Shown: one piece after another, positions 1 through 6,154 of the stretch
Position numbering within the stretch: the stretch's first letter is position 1
How the letters are laid out: each line of letters starts with the position of its first letter
NCBI GenBank assembly: GCA_934277495.1
Contig: CAKQUI010000100.1
Location: 1-8,116, forward strand
Source: an uncultured Clostridia bacterium
GTDB taxonomy: Bacteria; Bacillota; Clostridia; Peptostreptococcales; Anaerovoracaceae
DNA: 8,116 nucleotides
Direction: 5' to 3'
Position numbers and translations under genes: made by a program
Notes under the pieces: model-generated
The model's database searches: none
The model's input: only the letters and a program-made list of their open reading frames with translations
Told to the model about the DNA's origin: nothing

Positions 1-7
1 CTGATAT

Positions 8-36
8 TTTACAACTCAGAGTGATTATTTCATAAT
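8..36 (+). promoter_or_regulatory. Putative sigma-A promoter (TTTACA-N17-CATAAT)
   Basis: A -35 box TTTACA (8-13, 5 of 6 consensus) is separated by exactly 17 bp from a -10 box CATAAT (31-36, 5 of 6). Transcription would start near 43 and run right into the hairpin/T-run at 128-147, giving a transcript of about 100 nt. AT-rich intergenic DNA yields chance promoter matches, so this remains a candidate. Confidence 0.4.
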
Positions 37-127
37 TTGTGTGTGGATTAAAGGCATCATGTTATTAGGCGCTTACTATCGTTTTCGATATTTCCGGAAT
101 ATCAACAAAAGTTTCACATGATAAAAC

Positions 128-147
128 GTGGCGTAGCCGCTTTTTTT
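128..147 (+). terminator. Short intrinsic terminator candidate
   Basis: GTGGC (128-132) pairs with GCCGC (136-140) through five base pairs, one of them a G-U wobble, across a GTA triloop. It is followed immediately by seven T residues (141-147). The stem is short but mostly GC, and the uridine tract is clean. It would end a rightward transcript from the promoter-like pair at 8-36 or from a gene left of the window. Confidence 0.5.
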
Positions 148-149
148 AT

Positions 150-179
150 TTGACAATAAATCAGTCCTGCATTGATATT
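150..179 (+). promoter_or_regulatory. Putative sigma-A promoter (TTGACA-N18-GATATT)
   Basis: A perfect -35 box TTGACA (150-155) is followed after 18 bp by GATATT (174-179, 4 of 6 matches to TATAAT). The -35 box begins three bases past the T-run of the preceding terminator candidate, a layout typical of a new transcription unit. A start near 186 would give a transcript of about 195 nt ending at the 345-382 terminator. Confidence 0.4.
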
Positions 180-241
180 TTTTCGCTGTACACAGTACGG
201 ATGCAGTAGTATCATCTGCAATATGAAAGACTGCCGTAAAA

Positions 242-328
242 ATGGTCGAAAAACAGAACAATTTTGAACAGCAAAAAGAACAAGAATTTTTCGACAGATA
301 TGTTGAAAGACTTGTCAGGCAATGTTAG
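242..328 (+). CDS. Possible 28-codon small protein, unrecognised
   Basis: An ATG-to-TAG frame encodes 28 residues, beginning MVEKQNNFEQQ and ending VERLVRQC. The composition is strongly polar and charged (Glu, Gln, Lys, Arg) with periodically placed Phe, Tyr, Val and Leu, compatible with a single amphipathic helix. It lies between the putative promoter at 150-179 and the terminator at 345-382, with its stop 16 nt before the terminator stem. Against it, no good Shine-Dalgarno sequence precedes the ATG (only a weak GAAAG about 12 nt upstream), and a frame of this length is common by chance. I recognise no family. Confidence 0.18.
   Translation: MVEKQNNFEQQKEQEFFDRYVERLVRQC
245..295. repeat. 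9-bp perfect inverted repeat (GTCGAAAAA / TTTTTCGAC)
   Basis: GTCGAAAAA at 245-253 and its exact reverse complement TTTTTCGAC at 287-295 are separated by 33 nt. In RNA this would close a large loop. It sits inside the candidate small transcript and overlaps the 28-codon frame. Confidence 0.5.
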
Positions 329-344
329 AATGAATTGAATTCAG

Positions 345-382
345 AATAATCTAACCCGGCTTATCTGGTAGATTATTTTTTT
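345..382 (+). terminator. Intrinsic terminator before the operon promoter
   Basis: AATAATCTAACC (345-356) pairs with GGTAGATTATT (367-377), giving about 11 base pairs with one bulged A, across a 10-nt loop. The 3' arm runs into a seven-T tract (376-382). It lacks a T-run on the other side, so it would act on rightward transcription only. It lies only 14 nt before the likely -10 box of the polyferredoxin operon, insulating that promoter from upstream transcription. If a transcript from 150-179 could read through, it might also act as an attenuator. Confidence 0.65.
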
Positions 383-393
383 AAACACAACGG

Positions 394-428
394 TGGTATA
401 CTGTATACAAAAAAGAACAATCGTATAC
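394..428 (+). promoter_or_regulatory. Likely operon promoter with three GTATAC sites
   Basis: TGGTATACT (394-402) is an extended -10 element (TG-N-TATACT, with TATACT matching 5 of 6). No good -35 box is visible 17 bp upstream, which extended -10 promoters tolerate. The self-complementary hexamer GTATAC occurs three times: 396-401, 403-408 and 423-428. The first two form GTATAC-T-GTATAC, and the third begins 20 bp after the second, about two helical turns away. Such palindromic sites overlapping a -10 box look like operators. The shape TGTATACA resembles sites bound by some GntR-family repressors, but no regulator is in view. The start of transcription would be near 408, leaving a leader of about 60 nt. 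Confidence 0.5.
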
Positions 429-459
429 ATAATGCACTGCCAAATATATATTAATCGTT

Positions 460-465
460 GGAGGT
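460..465 (+). promoter_or_regulatory. Ribosome binding site of the polyferredoxin gene
   Basis: GGAGGT lies six nt before the ATG at 472. It is a strong match to the 16S rRNA tail and supports that start codon. Confidence 0.85.
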
Positions 466-471
466 AGCCAG

Positions 472-1740
472 ATGAAAAGTATTCAGAACAAAGGGATGCA
501 TATCCTTGCACTGCTTCCCGGTGTGGACTGCAAAGGCCATGGCGGATGCGGATACAAGACTTGTGAAGCCTGTGCGAAAGCTATAGCTGATACAGGGAAC
601 ATAACGCTATGTCCTGCCTGCAGCCAGGAAACTGTCAATGAAATGGCAGAAGTCCTTGGGACAGAACCTGCAGTGCAGAAAGATATGATAGCCTTTATAA
701 GATGTGCAGGTGATGCAGCCGGAAAACAGCGGCTGGCAGGTTCAGACAGCTGTGAGGCAGCGAAGGAGGCAGGTCTTCTGCACAGTGAATGTCAGTGGGG
801 ATGCCTTGGGATAGGCAGCTGTGCTGACCGCTGTGAATTCGGAGCGATGTCGGTGGAAAACGGCAAAATACATATCGACGAAGATAAATGTACAGGATGT
901 ATGGCATGTCTGTCGTCATGTCCGCAGAGCATCATAACGATGGTGCCGCGCGAGGCGACCAATTTCATACCGTGCGCATCAAAGGCATACGAGAATATGA
1001 CCCTGGAAACATGCGGATATGGCTGTATCGGATGCGGAGAATGTGAAAAGGCATGTCCGCAGGGGGCAGTGAAGATAATCGATAACTGTGCTGTCATAGA
1101 CTATGACAAGTGTGTCGGCTGCATTGCATGTACCGTGAAATGTCGCAAGAAGATAATAATCGACAAGGTCCACGATATAACAAAGCACAAAGAAGAGATA
1201 GCTTTCGTGAAATGTGTAGGCGGGGACAAGGCACATCAGAAGCTGACGGCTCTTGGCATCGAGGACTGCAGCGCTGCAGCGGATCTGAACATGAGAGCCA
1301 TGGGTCTTTGCGAATATGGGTGTGTAGGTATAGGCAACTGCACGAAAGTATGCAGATATGATGCAATATCGGTACAGAACGGAGTCGCATTCGTAGACAT
1401 CGAAAAATGCGTAGGTTGCGGAGACTGCATGAGAGAATGTCCGAGAGACATGATCGTAATGGCTTCTTATGCAGGCGTAAAGAGAGTACCATGCAATTCA
1501 AGGAACGACAGAGACCAGAGACTGAAAGTATGCGATATCGGATGCATCGGCTGCGGAGACTGCGCATCGAACTGTCCGAACCAGGCGATAGAGATGGTAG
1601 CAGGAAACCCTGTCATCGATGGCAATATATGTGAGAACTGCAATGTATGTTCGTATGTATGTTCACGAAGCCTGATATCAGAGCGTATCGTGCCTGAATA
1701 CAACTACATGCAGGTCAAGGCAATGGAGATAGATGAGTAG
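472..1740 (+). CDS. Soluble RnfB-like polyferredoxin with duplicated four-cluster module
   Basis: This 422-residue protein has 47 cysteines and presumably carries electrons through many [4Fe-4S] clusters in the cytoplasm. Residues 10-50 hold an RnfB-type Fe-S domain (LPGVDC then GCGYKTC, Cys20, 26, 31, 34, 47, 50), with CX5C where RnfB usually has CX2C. Two copies of the RnfB C-terminal module follow. The first spans Cys78-Cys224, with cluster motifs at Cys107-121, 140-150, 181-195 and 214-224. The second spans Cys248-Cys397, with motifs at 280-294, 313-323, 354-368 and 387-397. Corresponding cysteines from the first cluster motif onward are exactly 173 residues apart. About eight clusters, perhaps nine, are expected by motif. 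There is no signal peptide and no membrane helix, unlike true RnfB, and no other rnf genes are visible. It is the first gene of the operon, 16 nt before nifJ. Automatic annotation would probably call it a 4Fe-4S binding protein or RnfB. The redox role is secure; the specific partner is inference. Confidence 0.88.
   Translation: MKSIQNKGMHILALLPGVDCKGHGGCGYKTCEACAKAIADTGNITLCPACSQETVNEMAEVLGTEPAVQKDMIAFIRCAGDAAGKQRLAGSDSCEAAKEAGLLHSECQWGCLGIGSCADRCEFGAMSVENGKIHIDEDKCTGCMACLSSCPQSIITMVPREATNFIPCASKAYENMTLETCGYGCIGCGECEKACPQGAVKIIDNCAVIDYDKCVGCIACTVKCRKKIIIDKVHDITKHKEEIAFVKCVGGDKAHQKLTALGIEDCSAAADLNMRAMGLCEYGCVGIGNCTKVCRYDAISVQNGVAFVDIEKCVGCGDCMRECPRDMIVMASYAGVKRVPCNSRNDRDQRLKVCDIGCIGCGDCASNCPNQAIEMVAGNPVIDGNICENCNVCSYVCSRSLISERIVPEYNYMQVKAMEIDE
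703..1674 (+). repeat. Internal tandem duplication in the polyferredoxin gene
   Basis: Codons 78-224 (703-1143) and 248-397 (1213-1662) encode homologous modules. Matching landmarks include CQWGCLGIGSC with CEYGCVGIGNC, CTGCMACLSSCP with CVGCGDCMRECP, and CGYGCIGCGEC with CDIGCIGCGDC. Five pairs of landmark cysteines (107/280, 140/313, 168/341, 181/354, 214/387) keep an exact offset of 173 residues, or 519 nt. The DNA has diverged well beyond a recent duplication. The coordinates cover the two modules together with the linker. Confidence 0.85.
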
Positions 1741-1748
1741 AGGAAAGG
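1741..1748 (+). promoter_or_regulatory. Ribosome binding site that decides the nifJ start
   Basis: AGGAAAGG lies eight nt before the ATG at 1757. An earlier in-frame ATG at 1733 overlaps the polyferredoxin stop and has only a GGAG four nt upstream. The peptide starting at 1757 (MVRKKKTMDGNAAAAHVA) matches the usual NifJ beginning, so the downstream start is preferred. Confidence 0.7.
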
Positions 1749-1756
1749 ATGTGAAC

Positions 1757-4700
1757 ATGGTGAGAAAGAAAAAGACAATGGACGGCAACGCAGCAGCAGC
1801 TCATGTTGCCTATGCATTTTCAGAAGTTGCAGCCATATATCCGATAACTCCATCATCGGCAATGGCAGAGAATGTAGACGAATGGACAAGTGAAGACAGA
1901 AGGAATATATTCGGTGAACAGGTCAAGGTAGTAGAGATGCAGTCAGAAGGCGGTGCAGCAGGAGCAGTTCACGGAGCAGTGACTGCTGGTGCATACACCA
2001 GCACATTCACAGCATCACAGGGACTGCTGCTGATGATCCCTAATATGTACAAGATCGCAGCAGAGCAGACTCCTGCAGTGCTCCATGTAGCAGCAAGAGC
2101 AGTTTCGACACATGCACTTTCTATTTTTGGAGACCACTCGGACGTCATGGCATGCAGACAGACCGGTTTTGCGATGCTTGCATCAAGAAGCACGCAGGAG
2201 GTTATGGACCTTGCAGCAGTAGCCCATCTGTCAGCTATAAAGGGCAGAGTGCCTCTGCTTCATTTCTTCGACGGATTCAGGACCAGTCACGAGCAGCAGA
2301 AGATAGAGACCTGGGATTACGACGAACTCAAGAGCATGGTGGACTGGGACGCCGTGAAAAGGTTCAGGAACAAAGTCATAAATCCGGACCATCCTCACAG
2401 CATGGGTTCTGCAGAGCAGCCGGAAACATTCTTCCAGCACAGAGAAGCCTGCAACAGCGTATATGAAGAAACAACAGACACTATCGTCAGCTGTATGGAT
2501 CAGGTGAATGAAAAGCTCGGCACAGACTACAGACCTTTCAACTATTACGGAGCACCGGACGCTGCAGACGTGATAATAGCCATGGGTTCTGTATGCGACG
2601 CAGCAGAAGAACTTGTGGATTACCTGAACAGCAGGGGCAGGAAAGTCGGTGTCATAACAGTAAGACTTTACAGACCTTTTTCTGCAAAGCACCTTATCAG
2701 CGTTATGCCGGAAACAGTTAAGCATATCGCTGTCCTCGACAGGACAAAGGAACCAGGTTCCATAGGCGAACCGCTTTATCTGGATGTGGTGGCATCTCTC
2801 AGAGGCAGCCGTTTCGAAAATGTTTTCGTTGCAGGAGGTCGTTACGGTCTGGGTTCAAAAGACACTCAGCCGGAGGACATACTGGCTGTATATGAGAACC
2901 TCTGGTCCGAGGAGCCTAAGAAAGAGTTCACCATATCCATAGATGACGACGTGACAGGTCTTTCCCTGAAAGCCAGCGAAAGACCTGATGTTTCCCATGA
3001 AGGCACAGTAGCATGCAAATTCTGGGGACTGGGCGCAGACGGTACTGTAGGCGCCAACAAGAACAGCGTCAAGATCATAGGCGACAATACAGACAAGTAT
3101 GTACAGGCATATTTCCAGTACGACTCTAAGAAATCAGGCGGCGTGACTATAAGCCATCTGAGATTCGGAGACATTCCGATAAAGTCATCATACTATGTGA
3201 AACAGGCAGATTTCGTGGCGTGTCACAATGCTGCTTATGTCAACAGATATCATATGGTGGAAGACGTCAAGCCGGGAGGCAAGTTCCTGCTCAACTGCTC
3301 ATGGGATCAGCAGCAGCTGGAAGAAAAGCTGCCGCCTAACATAAAGGGATACATAGCAAGAAACAACATAGATTTTTACATATGTGACGCTGTGACTATA
3401 GCCAGGGAACTGGGGCTGAGAGGAAGGACGAACACAGTGCTCCAGGCAGCGTTCTTCAAGATCGCAAATATACTCCCTGTATATGATGCAGCTGAATACA
3501 TGAAGGAAGCTATCAAGAAGACATACAGCCGCAAGGGAAAGAAAGTCGTATACATGAACTACCAGGCTGTAGCAGCCGGTATAGAAAATGTCCATAAGGT
3601 GGAGGTACCTCCTCACTGGGCAGAAGAATACGGCGACATAGTAAGGACAGAAGCAAAAGGCAGAGACAAACTGCATACAGACTATATCAACAAGGTCCTC
3701 AAGCCTACAAACGGTATGGACGGAGACGGCATCCCTGTATCGGTGTTCACAGATACAGCAGACGGATGCGTGCCTGCAGGAACTGCAGCTTACGAGAAAC
3801 GAGGCATAGCAGTGGAGATACCTTCCTGGGATCCTGCAAAATGCATGCAGTGCAACTGGTGTTCATATGTATGTCCTCATGCAGTCATCAGGCCTTTCGT
3901 GCTGGACAAAGAAGAAGCCTGCGGCAAAGGTCTTGACGTGGTGAAGTTCAAAGAAGACAAAGAGAAATTCTTTACGATAGGCGTTTCGGCCATGGACTGT
4001 ACAGGCTGCGGTTCATGCGCAGAAGTATGTCCGTCAAGGAACAAGGCTCTGACTATGGTGATGGCAGAGGATAACATGGAGCAGGAACAGGCAGGATTCG
4101 ATTATCTGTTCAATAATGTTTCAGACAAAGGATTCGGCAGGAAAGCAGATACTGTCAAGGCTTCACAGTTCAGACAGCCGCTGCTGGAGTTCTCAGGCGC
4201 ATGTCCGGGATGCGGAGAAACGCCTTACGCTAAGCTTGTTACACAGCTTTTCGGAGACAGGATGTACATCGCCAATGCTACAGGCTGTTCATCGATCTGG
4301 GGCTGCAGCGCGCCGAGCACACCTTATACTGTGAACCGTGAAGGCAGAGGTCCTGCATGGGCAAACTCACTGTTCGAGGACAATGCAGAGTTCGGATACG
4401 GCATGACAGTAGCAGTCAAAGCAAGGAGGAACGAACTCAGATCATGTGTGGAAAGACTTGCCGCAGACGAAAGATTCCGTGCAGCAGCAAGAGCATGGCT
4501 GGACAACATGGACGATCCGGAACTTTCAGATACAACAGGAAAGAAGCTTGTGGAACTCTGTGAAAACTGCACAGTTATGAGCGATGCGAAATTCGTTGTG
4601 GAGAACAGCGATATGCTGAGAAAACCTTCGATGTGGATATTCGGCGGAGACGGATGGGCGTATGATATAGGCTACGGCGGCCTGGATCATGTACTGGCGT

Positions 4701-5287
4701 CAGGCGAGAATGTGAACGTGCTTGTATTCGATACAGAAGTATACTCAAATACAGGCGGTCAGGCGTCCAAGTCAACGCCTACAGGAGCCGTTGCAAAGTT
4801 CGCAGCAGGCGGCAAGGCAGTGAAGAAGAAAGACCTTGCAGAGATATTCATGGCTTACGGATACGTTTATGTAGCACAGATCGCAATGGGAGCGAACCCG
4901 GCGCAGACGCTGAAAGCCATTAGAGAAGCCGAAAGCTATGACGGACCGTCCCTGATAATAGCATATGCACCATGCATCAACCACGGACTGAAATCCGGCA
5001 TGAGCAAGGCGATGCTGGAAATGAAAAAGGCAGTAAGAGCAGGTTACTGGAATCTTCTCAGATACAACCCTGATCTCGTTGCCCAGAAGAGGAATCCGCT
5101 TTCTGTGGACAGTGCACCTCCGACAGACAGCTATGAAGATTTCATAATGGGAGAAGTGCGTTACAATTCTCTCATGCTGAAAGCACCGGAAAAAGCAGAG
5201 AAACTGTTCGAAAGATCCGAAAAGGTGGCAATGGACAGATACAACAAGCTCATAAGGCAGCAGAAGAGTTTTGATGAACAGCAGTAA
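1757..5287 (+). CDS. nifJ: Pyruvate:ferredoxin (flavodoxin) oxidoreductase
   Basis: This single-chain enzyme of 1176 residues, the usual length for the family, oxidises pyruvate with CoA to acetyl-CoA and CO2 and reduces ferredoxin in the cytoplasm. Domains run in the standard order. The N-terminal domain has YPITPSSAMAENVDEW, VVEMQSEGGAAGAVHG, ASQGLLLMIPNMYK and ALSIFGDHSDVM. Next come a transketolase-C-like domain and a gamma-type domain with GADGTVGANKNSVKIIGD. The 2[4Fe-4S] ferredoxin domain has Cys696, 699, 702, 706 and Cys748, 751, 754, 758. The C-terminal thiamine diphosphate domain has CPGCGETPY (Cys816, 819, ligands of the proximal cluster in this family), GGDGWAYDIGYGG from residue 963, and YSNTGGQASKSTPTG around 996-1010. 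No frameshift or missing motif is seen. It sits between the polyferredoxin and nfnA, so its reduced ferredoxin can feed both. The start at 1757 rather than 1733 rests on the AGGAAAGG site and family resemblance. Confidence 0.97.
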   Translation: MVRKKKTMDGNAAAAHVAYAFSEVAAIYPITPSSAMAENVDEWTSEDRRNIFGEQVKVVEMQSEGGAAGAVHGAVTAGAYTSTFTASQGLLLMIPNMYKIAAEQTPAVLHVAARAVSTHALSIFGDHSDVMACRQTGFAMLASRSTQEVMDLAAVAHLSAIKGRVPLLHFFDGFRTSHEQQKIETWDYDELKSMVDWDAVKRFRNKVINPDHPHSMGSAEQPETFFQHREACNSVYEETTDTIVSCMDQVNEKLGTDYRPFNYYGAPDAADVIIAMGSVCDAAEELVDYLNSRGRKVGVITVRLYRPFSAKHLISVMPETVKHIAVLDRTKEPGSIGEPLYLDVVASLRGSRFENVFVAGGRYGLGSKDTQPEDILAVYENLWSEEPKKEFTISIDDDVTGLSLKASERPDVSHEGTVACKFWGLGADGTVGANKNSVKIIGDNTDKYVQAYFQYDSKKSGGVTISHLRFGDIPIKSSYYVKQADFVACHNAAYVNRYHMVEDVKPGGKFLLNCSWDQQQLEEKLPPNIKGYIARNNIDFYICDAVTIARELGLRGRTNTVLQAAFFKIANILPVYDAAEYMKEAIKKTYSRKGKKVVYMNYQAVAAGIENVHKVEVPPHWAEEYGDIVRTEAKGRDKLHTDYINKVLKPTNGMDGDGIPVSVFTDTADGCVPAGTAAYEKRGIAVEIPSWDPAKCMQCNWCSYVCPHAVIRPFVLDKEEACGKGLDVVKFKEDKEKFFTIGVSAMDCTGCGSCAEVCPSRNKALTMVMAEDNMEQEQAGFDYLFNNVSDKGFGRKADTVKASQFRQPLLEFSGACPGCGETPYAKLVTQLFGDRMYIANATGCSSIWGCSAPSTPYTVNREGRGPAWANSLFEDNAEFGYGMTVAVKARRNELRSCVERLAADERFRAAARAWLDNMDDPELSDTTGKKLVELCENCTVMSDAKFVVENSDMLRKPSMWIFGGDGWAYDIGYGGLDHVLASGENVNVLVFDTEVYSNTGGQASKSTPTGAVAKFAAGGKAVKKKDLAEIFMAYGYVYVAQIAMGANPAQTLKAIREAESYDGPSLIIAYAPCINHGLKSGMSKAMLEMKKAVRAGYWNLLRYNPDLVAQKRNPLSVDSAPPTDSYEDFIMGEVRYNSLMLKAPEKAEKLFERSEKVAMDRYNKLIRQQKSFDEQQ

Positions 5288-5291
5288 GCAA

Positions 5292-5296
5292 AGGAG
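5292..5296 (+). promoter_or_regulatory. Ribosome binding site of nfnA
   Basis: AGGAG within AAAGGAGTGA lies nine nt before the ATG at 5306, inside the 18-nt gap after nifJ. No promoter or terminator fits in this gap, supporting cotranscription. Confidence 0.8.
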
Positions 5297-5305
5297 TGAA
5301 ATTCT

Positions 5306-6154
5306 ATGTATAAGATATTGAAGAAGAGACGTCTCAGCTCGAATATGACATGGCTGGTCATAGAAGCTCCCCTTGTTGCCCGCAAGGCGAAGCCGGGCCA
5401 GTTCATAATACTGAGAACAGACGAATACGGTGAAAGGATACCCCTCACCATGGCGGGACATGATTCCCAGGCGGGTACGATAGATATAATATATGCAGCG
5501 GTAGGCAGGACTACGAAGCTGATGGATCAGCTGGAGGAAGGCGACTGTCTGCTGGATGTGGTAGGACCTCTTGGAAAGCCGACAGAGATGGAAGGTCTGA
5601 AACGTGTGGCAGTAGTAGGCGGAGGAACAGGCAACGCCCTGGCTTTCCCTATAGCCACGGGTATGCAGAAAGCCGGCATAAAGGTAGATATGATAGCAGG
5701 ATTCAAGACAAAGGATATGGTGATCCTTGAAGATGAATTCAGAGCCGGTACTGAAAATCTCTATATAACTACGGACGACGGCACATATGGAGAAAAGGGC
5801 TTCACAACAGACAAACTTAAAGAACTGATCGAAGCGGGAAACAAGTACGATGAAGTAGTTGCAGTAGGACCGCCGATGATGATGAAATTCACATGCGCCA
5901 TAGCAGCAGAGTACGGTATAAAGTCAGTAGCTTCACTGACAGCCTACATGGTGGACGGCACAGGCATGTGCGGCGGATGCAGATGTATAGTAGGCGGAGA
6001 AAACAAATTCGTATGCGTCGATGGACCGGAATTCGACGGCAGCCTCGTTGACTGGGATGAACTGATAAAAAGAAATGCTTTTTACAGAGAACAGGAGTCG
6101 GTGGATTCTGAACATATATGCAGACTGACAGGAGGTGTACGTTACCATGATTAA
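5306..6154 (+). CDS. nfnA: NfnA: FAD/[2Fe-2S] subunit of NAD-dependent ferredoxin:NADP oxidoreductase
   Basis: This 282-residue protein belongs to the ferredoxin-NADP reductase-like family and has the usual length for NfnA and SudB proteins. Its beginning (MYKILKKRRLSSNMTWLVIEA, then AKPGQF) is typical. Visible elements are a flavin-binding RIPLT at 44-48 followed by YAAVGRTTKLM, a dinucleotide-binding VVGGGTGNALAF around 102-113, and a C-terminal [2Fe-2S] site DGTGMCGGCRC with Cys222, 225, 227 and 237. Asp217 is also conserved; in the characterised Thermotoga NfnA an aspartate is, from memory, one of the cluster ligands. The known role of the NfnAB pair is electron bifurcation: reduced ferredoxin and NADH together reduce two NADP+, with NADH handled at this subunit. 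The gene directly precedes nfnB and overlaps it by 8 nt. Alternative labels are sulfide dehydrogenase subunit beta or a dihydroorotate dehydrogenase electron-transfer subunit; the nfnB partner makes Nfn the better call. Confidence 0.92.
   Translation: MYKILKKRRLSSNMTWLVIEAPLVARKAKPGQFIILRTDEYGERIPLTMAGHDSQAGTIDIIYAAVGRTTKLMDQLEEGDCLLDVVGPLGKPTEMEGLKRVAVVGGGTGNALAFPIATGMQKAGIKVDMIAGFKTKDMVILEDEFRAGTENLYITTDDGTYGEKGFTTDKLKELIEAGNKYDEVVAVGPPMMMKFTCAIAAEYGIKSVASLTAYMVDGTGMCGGCRCIVGGENKFVCVDGPEFDGSLVDWDELIKRNAFYREQESVDSEHICRLTGGVRYHD
6130..6136 (+). promoter_or_regulatory. Ribosome binding site that decides the nfnB start
   Basis: AGGAGGT lies 10 nt before the ATG at 6147, inside the nfnA coding sequence. 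An upstream in-frame ATG at 6135 overlaps this site and cannot use it, so translation from 6147 (MINLKKQKN) is preferred. The 8-nt overlap with the nfnA stop suggests coupled translation. Confidence 0.8.

Larger units (their letters stand above)
186..382 (+). ncRNA. Candidate small RNA between promoter and terminator
   Basis: This is the span bounded by the putative promoter at 150-179 and the terminator at 345-382. It can fold locally: CTGTAC/GTACGG closes on an ACA loop (186-200), TGCAG (202-206) pairs with CTGCA (216-220), and GTCGAAAAA (245-253) is a perfect complement of TTTTTCGAC (287-295). I do not recognise a known RNA family. The length is near that of 6S RNA, but I cannot see the long imperfect duplex with paired ends that 6S RNA has. 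It could instead be the mRNA of the 28-codon frame at 242-328, or simply intergenic DNA. The start coordinate is inferred from the promoter. Confidence 0.22.
1..471. other. 471-nt intergenic region upstream of the redox operon
   Basis: No convincing protein gene is present here. The stretch is AT-rich, in contrast to the genes that follow. What can be read in it is a promoter-like pair at 8-36, a short hairpin with a T-run at 128-147, a second promoter-like pair at 150-179, a 9-bp inverted repeat (245-253 with 287-295), a hairpin terminator at 345-382, and the likely operon promoter with GTATAC sites at 394-428. All three forward frames meet a stop within the first 35 bases, so at most a very short C-terminal tail of an upstream gene could enter from the left. 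The minus-strand open frame at 76-261 has no ribosome binding site and looks spurious. Confidence 0.6.

Noticed and set aside
87..103. Inverted repeat GATATT-N5-AATATC
   Set aside because: Only six AT-rich pairs with no T-run and no promoter-relative position that suggests an operator; expected by chance in AT-rich DNA.
59..121. 20-codon plus-strand frame (MLLGAYYRFRYF...) just before the 128-147 hairpin
   Set aside because: Only a weak AAAGG at poor spacing precedes it; such a length is expected by chance. It could matter only if the 43-147 transcript is real.
76..261. Minus-strand 61-codon frame in the upstream intergenic region
   Set aside because: No ribosome binding site before its ATG, composition not protein-like, and it crosses the putative promoter and terminator elements.
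472..1740. Reading this gene as a true Rnf complex subunit (rnfB)
   Set aside because: No N-terminal membrane helix, two modules instead of one, and no other rnf genes in the operon.
1733..1757. Upstream ATG of nifJ overlapping the polyferredoxin stop
   Set aside because: The added eight residues (MSRGKDVN) do not resemble NifJ N termini, and the better ribosome binding site serves the ATG at 1757. It is not fully excluded.
4772..5461. 229-codon minus-strand frame opposite the end of nifJ and the start of nfnA
   Set aside because: It crosses the nifJ-nfnA junction antisense, lacks motifs and reflects sense-strand codon use.
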